IMG/VR virus record: IMGVR_UViG_3300007363_000107
Location: 1-23,295 of that record
DNA: 23,295 bases
Source: a virus
Reading direction: 5' to 3' (one strand)
Part shown: piece by piece, positions 21,574-23,295 of the stretch
How the letters are laid out: each line of letters starts with the position of its first letter
How positions within the stretch are numbered: the stretch's first letter is position 1
The notes under the pieces: generated by a model
Databases searched by the model: none
Seen by the model: only the letters and a program-made list of their open reading frames with translations
Told to the model about the DNA's origin: nothing
Translations under genes and position numbers: made by a program

Positions 21574-22166
21574 TGCTTCGCATCCAGTAACGCTTTTACT
21601 TCGTTCTTTTTGTTGATCACTTTGGTGTTCCATTCTTTGTGTCCGGCTGACTCTTTGTAAGCCTCTGCGAAAGCCTTGCGCAACTCATCTTCAGTCTCGC
21701 AACTAGCGATAGCAATCAGCAAGTCAGTCATGCGGTTCTCATCGATAGGATTTTCAATCTTCTGTGAAATCCTCTCTATTCTTTCCTCTTTCTTTTTGGA
21801 TGCGGCGTTGCCATCGTCATCTTCTGGCGCGATGCCACAGGCAGACATGAGGCTATAACGGCGAGCATAAGTAAGCGCGCTTCCGTACCCTTGCGCGTCA
21901 TGCTTCACCGCAGGGATATGCAACTTGCCGCAGTTGAACATCTCGCCTGATTCGTGCAGGAAGATTGTTTCCACAATCACGCCATCATTGCATTCGCTTA
22001 GTTGCTGAACCAAAGCGATTCCATTGGCATTCAATCCGTCCATAACGGCTTCAACGCAAGCGGCAAGGTCTGCATACTTAGATCGGAAATGCGGGTTTGT
22101 AGAGCTTTTGAGTGCAGGACCAAAAGCCTTTTGTGCATTTACTAAAGCTGTCGCGATTTGTTTCAT
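21570..22166 (-). CDS. erf: Erf-family single-strand annealing protein
   Basis: This 198-aa recombinase pairs complementary single strands in phage recombination. The Erf core spans residues 1-120: KSSTNPHFRSKYADLAACVE (20-39), a strand set with GDGxxVET-like VIVETIFLHESGE, then GYGSALTYARRYSLMSACGI (93-112) followed by EDDDGNAA. The C-terminal third (about 125-198) is a variable charged helix region. It overlaps the exonuclease start by four bases, forming the usual annealase/exonuclease pair. Upstream it overlaps a small gene by ATGA, so it is translated by coupling. Confidence 0.92.
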   Translation of the reverse strand: MKQIATALVNAQKAFGPALKSSTNPHFRSKYADLAACVEAVMDGLNANGIALVQQLSECNDGVIVETIFLHESGEMFNCGKLHIPAVKHDAQGYGSALTYARRYSLMSACGIAPEDDDGNAASKKKEERIERISQKIENPIDENRMTDLLIAIASCETEDELRKAFAEAYKESAGHKEWNTKVINKKNEVKALLDAKQ

Positions 22167-22321
22167 GATTGGAGTCTTTCAATTTGTTTTGCCACTAGCC
22201 ACTTGTCGCCAAGTCGCCTTACTGATTTGACCCACTGTCGCTGATAAGACCGGATGGTCTCTGGCGGCGCATCATAGGTCGCGAAGATTCTTCGCACATG
22301 GGTTAGGAATCGTGTGTTCAT
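22163..22321 (-). CDS. 52-aa conserved small phage protein
   Basis: A 52-codon frame, overlapped by ATGA at both ends, encodes MNTRFLTHVRRIFATYDAPP, then RSYQRQWVKSVRRLGDKWLV. It is strongly basic. The segment W-V-K-SVRRLGDKWLVA resembles a very small protein family I know from betaproteobacterial phage early operons. No catalytic motif; it may bind nucleic acid or a host protein. It is invisible to gene callers with a 60-residue cut-off. Confidence 0.6.
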   Translation of the reverse strand: MNTRFLTHVRRIFATYDAPPETIRSYQRQWVKSVRRLGDKWLVAKQIERLQS

Positions 22322-22521
22322 CGTTCTCTCGCTTTCATCATGGCATTGGCAACGATATACGCATAGCTACCAATCCAAAGATCAACTTCTTCAACATTGG
22401 TAGATTGCCTATCTGAGTTAATGATTACAGCGGTCATCGCTTGAGCCGCAAAGTAATCTCGCAAAGTAATTCCTTGCATGGATTGATTGGCGTTCTGATT
22501 TGGGAATAATGGAATATTCAT
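22318..22521 (-). CDS. 67-aa conserved phage protein (GxTLRDYFAAQAM)
   Basis: The protein has the pattern GITLRDYFAAQAMTAVIINS followed by a C-terminal AYIVANAMMKARE, which I recognise as a widespread small phage/prophage family of unknown function. It overlaps neighbours by ATGA on both sides. Helical and soluble, with no membrane segment. Its place in the early operon next to recombination genes is typical. Confidence 0.72.
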   Translation of the reverse strand: MNIPLFPNQNANQSMQGITLRDYFAAQAMTAVIINSDRQSTNVEEVDLWIGSYAYIVANAMMKARER

Positions 22522-22730
22522 TTCAACTCCGTTAGTTCAAGTACAAGACCTTCTTCATCTGGGTCGCCTCCATAACTGAGAACGCCGTATCGTTTGTTCT
22601 TCAGTCTGACAACAAGCGGAACATCTGGGTTACAGAAGTCATCTTTGTCTGGTGCGTTGTCATACTTGACCATGCTATCTGCCATCGCTTTGCAGACTTG
22701 TCGTGTGGTGAATGGTAGTAAGAACGCCAT
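22518..22730 (-). CDS. 70-aa hypothetical protein, early operon
   Basis: Start at 22730 (MAFLLPFTTRQVCKAMADSM) is chosen because GGAGGGG lies eight bases upstream; the in-frame upstream ATG at 22796 lies inside the preceding small gene and lacks a ribosome site. The C-terminal half is beta-rich: VPLVVRLKNKRYGVLSYGGD then EEGLVLELTELK. I do not recognise the family. It overlaps the next gene by ATGA. Confidence 0.6.
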   Translation of the reverse strand: MAFLLPFTTRQVCKAMADSMVKYDNAPDKDDFCNPDVPLVVRLKNKRYGVLSYGGDPDEEGLVLELTELK

Positions 22731-22732
22731 GA

Positions 22733-22822
22733 TCAGCCCCTCCATGCCAACATTACACCGATGCCACCGAACACAATTACGCATCCGATAAAGCACAAAA
22801 AGTCGATTGTTTTTTCTTTCAT
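22733..22822 (-). CDS. 29-aa transmembrane peptide in the early operon
   Basis: ATG at 22822 is preceded by AAGGAG at ideal spacing. The product MKEKTIDFLCFIGCVIVFGG then IGVMLAWRG is a basic N-terminus plus one membrane helix, with the stop two bases before the next start. Good ribosome site and fit between neighbours support translation. Small early membrane peptides can inhibit host proteins or block superinfection, but nothing in the sequence shows which. Confidence 0.55.
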   Translation of the reverse strand: MKEKTIDFLCFIGCVIVFGGIGVMLAWRG

Positions 22823-22836
22823 GATTTACTCCTTAA

Positions 22837-23004
22837 TTAAGCGAACAATTTACGAGCATCGCCCATGAAGACGCGATACGCTGTCAGTGTCTCTTGCGTC
22901 TGAGCCATTGGGTTTTCTTTAATGAACTGCAAGAGTTCCAAAAGTCCAATGCCAAGGAACTGTGCGTCTTTGTTCAATTGTTTGATTGCTGTTTCGATTT
23001 TCAT
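22837..23004 (-). CDS. 55-aa helical protein, first gene of the leftward operon
   Basis: ATG at 23004 follows AAAGGGGATTAAAA. The 55-aa product begins MKIETAIKQLNKDAQFLGIG and continues LLELLQFIKENPMAQTQETL, ending DARKLFA. It looks like two or three amphipathic helices. I do not recognise it. Being promoter-proximal, with an untranslated leader containing a 5' stem-loop, it is probably the most abundant early product. Confidence 0.6.
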   Translation of the reverse strand: MKIETAIKQLNKDAQFLGIGLLELLQFIKENPMAQTQETLTAYRVFMGDARKLFA

Positions 23005-23034
23005 TTTTAATCCCCTTTAAGGTACTTAGTTAGA

Positions 23035-23051
23035 CCCCGAGAAGTTCGGGG
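23035..23051 (-). promoter_or_regulatory. Stem-loop near the 5' end of the leftward early transcript
   Basis: On the minus strand CCCCGA pairs with TCGGGG around the loop ACTTC. No T tract follows, so it is not a terminator. With the -10 box at 23061-23066, transcription would start near 23054, leaving only a few bases before the stem. Such 5'-terminal hairpins commonly protect messages from RNase E; that role is inferred. Confidence 0.5.
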
Positions 23052-23060
23052 CATGGTGCA

Positions 23061-23089
23061 ATTATAAGCCAAGTTACAAGGATAAATCA
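23061..23089 (-). promoter_or_regulatory. Putative leftward early promoter
   Basis: On the minus strand a perfect TATAAT lies at 23066-23061, with a weak -35 candidate TGATTT at 23089-23084 at 17-base spacing. It is the only good -10 upstream of the nine-gene leftward operon. The weak -35 lies inside the left arm of an inverted repeat, suggesting control by a bound regulator. No experimental support. Confidence 0.5.
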
Positions 23090-23126
23090 CCTAGATTAAA
23101 TTATTTTCTAAGTGATTACCCTTGTA
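23075..23126. repeat. Long imperfect inverted repeat over the early promoter -35 region
   Basis: Left arm 23075-23095 (TACAAGGATAAATCACCTAG then A) and right arm 23107-23126 (TCTAAGTGATTACCCTTGTA) are reverse complements except for two substitutions and one extra base, around an 11-base A/T loop. It starts five bases after the stop of the DUF932-like gene and overlaps the -35 of the leftward promoter. It may be a double operator site, or a hairpin at the end of the upstream message, or both. Confidence 0.6.
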
Positions 23127-23130
23127 TCAA

Positions 23131-23295
23131 TCAAGCTATCAATATGCTCTCAGCTTCTGACTTCATGCGATTGCCATTGCCGAACCAAGCATTGTTCATT
23201 CGGCTATCGACATTGTGTCCCTTGTTGTGATCGATGTATTCGGTCACAGCATTAAGCAATCCCCATCGAGTGCCATTCGCGCCATCGATTGTTGA
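23131..23295 (-). CDS. DUF932-like protein, C-terminal fragment (runs off the window)
   Basis: The last 54 codons of a minus-strand gene. The reading contains GTRWGLLNAVTEYIDHNKGH then MNNAWFGNGNRMKSEAESIL and stops at 23131-23133. The W-G-L-x-N-A-V-T-E-Y-x-D-H and AWFGxG motifs are the C-terminal signature of the DUF932 phage/plasmid-like family, whose biochemical role is unsettled. The 5' part is outside the window, so length and start cannot be given. Confidence 0.75.
   Translation of the reverse strand, partial: STIDGANGTRWGLLNAVTEYIDHNKGHNVDSRMNNAWFGNGNRMKSEAESILIA

Noticed and set aside
1-23295. Signs of lysogeny (integrase, repressor, attachment site) or mobile elements
   Set aside because: None seen on either strand; the rest of the genome is outside the window, so lifestyle cannot be decided.

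Overview
This window is the structural, lysis and early-gene part of a tailed double-stranded DNA phage with an HK97-type capsid and a long non-contractile tail (siphovirus). The evidence is gene order and recognisable families: terminase subunits, portal, prohead protease and major capsid protein, then connectors, tail tube, a tail assembly chaperone with a -1 frameshift, a long tape measure, fibre-like genes, lysis genes and a recombination operon. Base composition is intermediate (mid-40s % GC by eye). Several tail and lysis genes (near 15550, 16823, 17599 and 18418) resemble small families I associate with phages of aquatic bacteria. The small early genes resemble those of Burkholderiales phages. 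A freshwater betaproteobacterial host is therefore a reasonable inference, not a demonstration. I see no integrase, repressor, tRNA, rRNA, IS element or CRISPR array, and the window does not settle lifestyle.

Layout. 40-5469 (+) is the packaging and capsid block: TerS, TerL, portal, protease with an extra N-terminal domain, and a capsid protein that keeps the HK97 cross-linking residues. A rho-independent terminator follows. 5535-8871 (+) holds a small head protein whose frame runs into a Rossmann-like gene with no normal start codon, a glycosyltransferase, two head-tail connectors, a gp10-like protein and a DUF3168 tail terminator. A second terminator sits at 8909-8933, and its 3' part is identical to the first over 16 bases. 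8952-14107 (+) is the tail tube, the G/GT chaperone pair with slippery sequence A AAT TTT at 9914, and the tape measure. 14104-17188 (+) is a short tail-tip and fibre set with two carbohydrate-binding-like modules and a polyglycine-rich adhesin.

17185-20236 (+) is a compressed lysis region. It has a holin-like gene, a chain of very small overlapping genes (30, 39, 165, 51 and 58 codons, most not visible above a 60-residue cut-off), a lipoprotein, a proline-rich two-helix membrane protein, nested Rz/Rz1 spanins and a GH19 endolysin. Its stop codon overlaps by four bases the stop of the opposing leftward operon.

20233-23004 (-) is a nine-gene leftward operon, read from right to left: a 55-aa protein, a 29-aa membrane peptide, two conserved small proteins, a 52-aa protein, an Erf annealing protein, a YqaJ-type exonuclease, a small SSB-like protein and a winged-helix protein. 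Its likely promoter, a 5'-terminal RNA stem-loop and a long inverted repeat lie at 23035-23126. Past them is the C-terminal end of a DUF932-like gene that runs off the window.

The points most worth checking are the frame discontinuity after the capsid gene (5535-6316), the two mutually exclusive hairpins before the frameshifting chaperone gene, the tiny membrane genes of the lysis region, and the inverted repeat over the early promoter.
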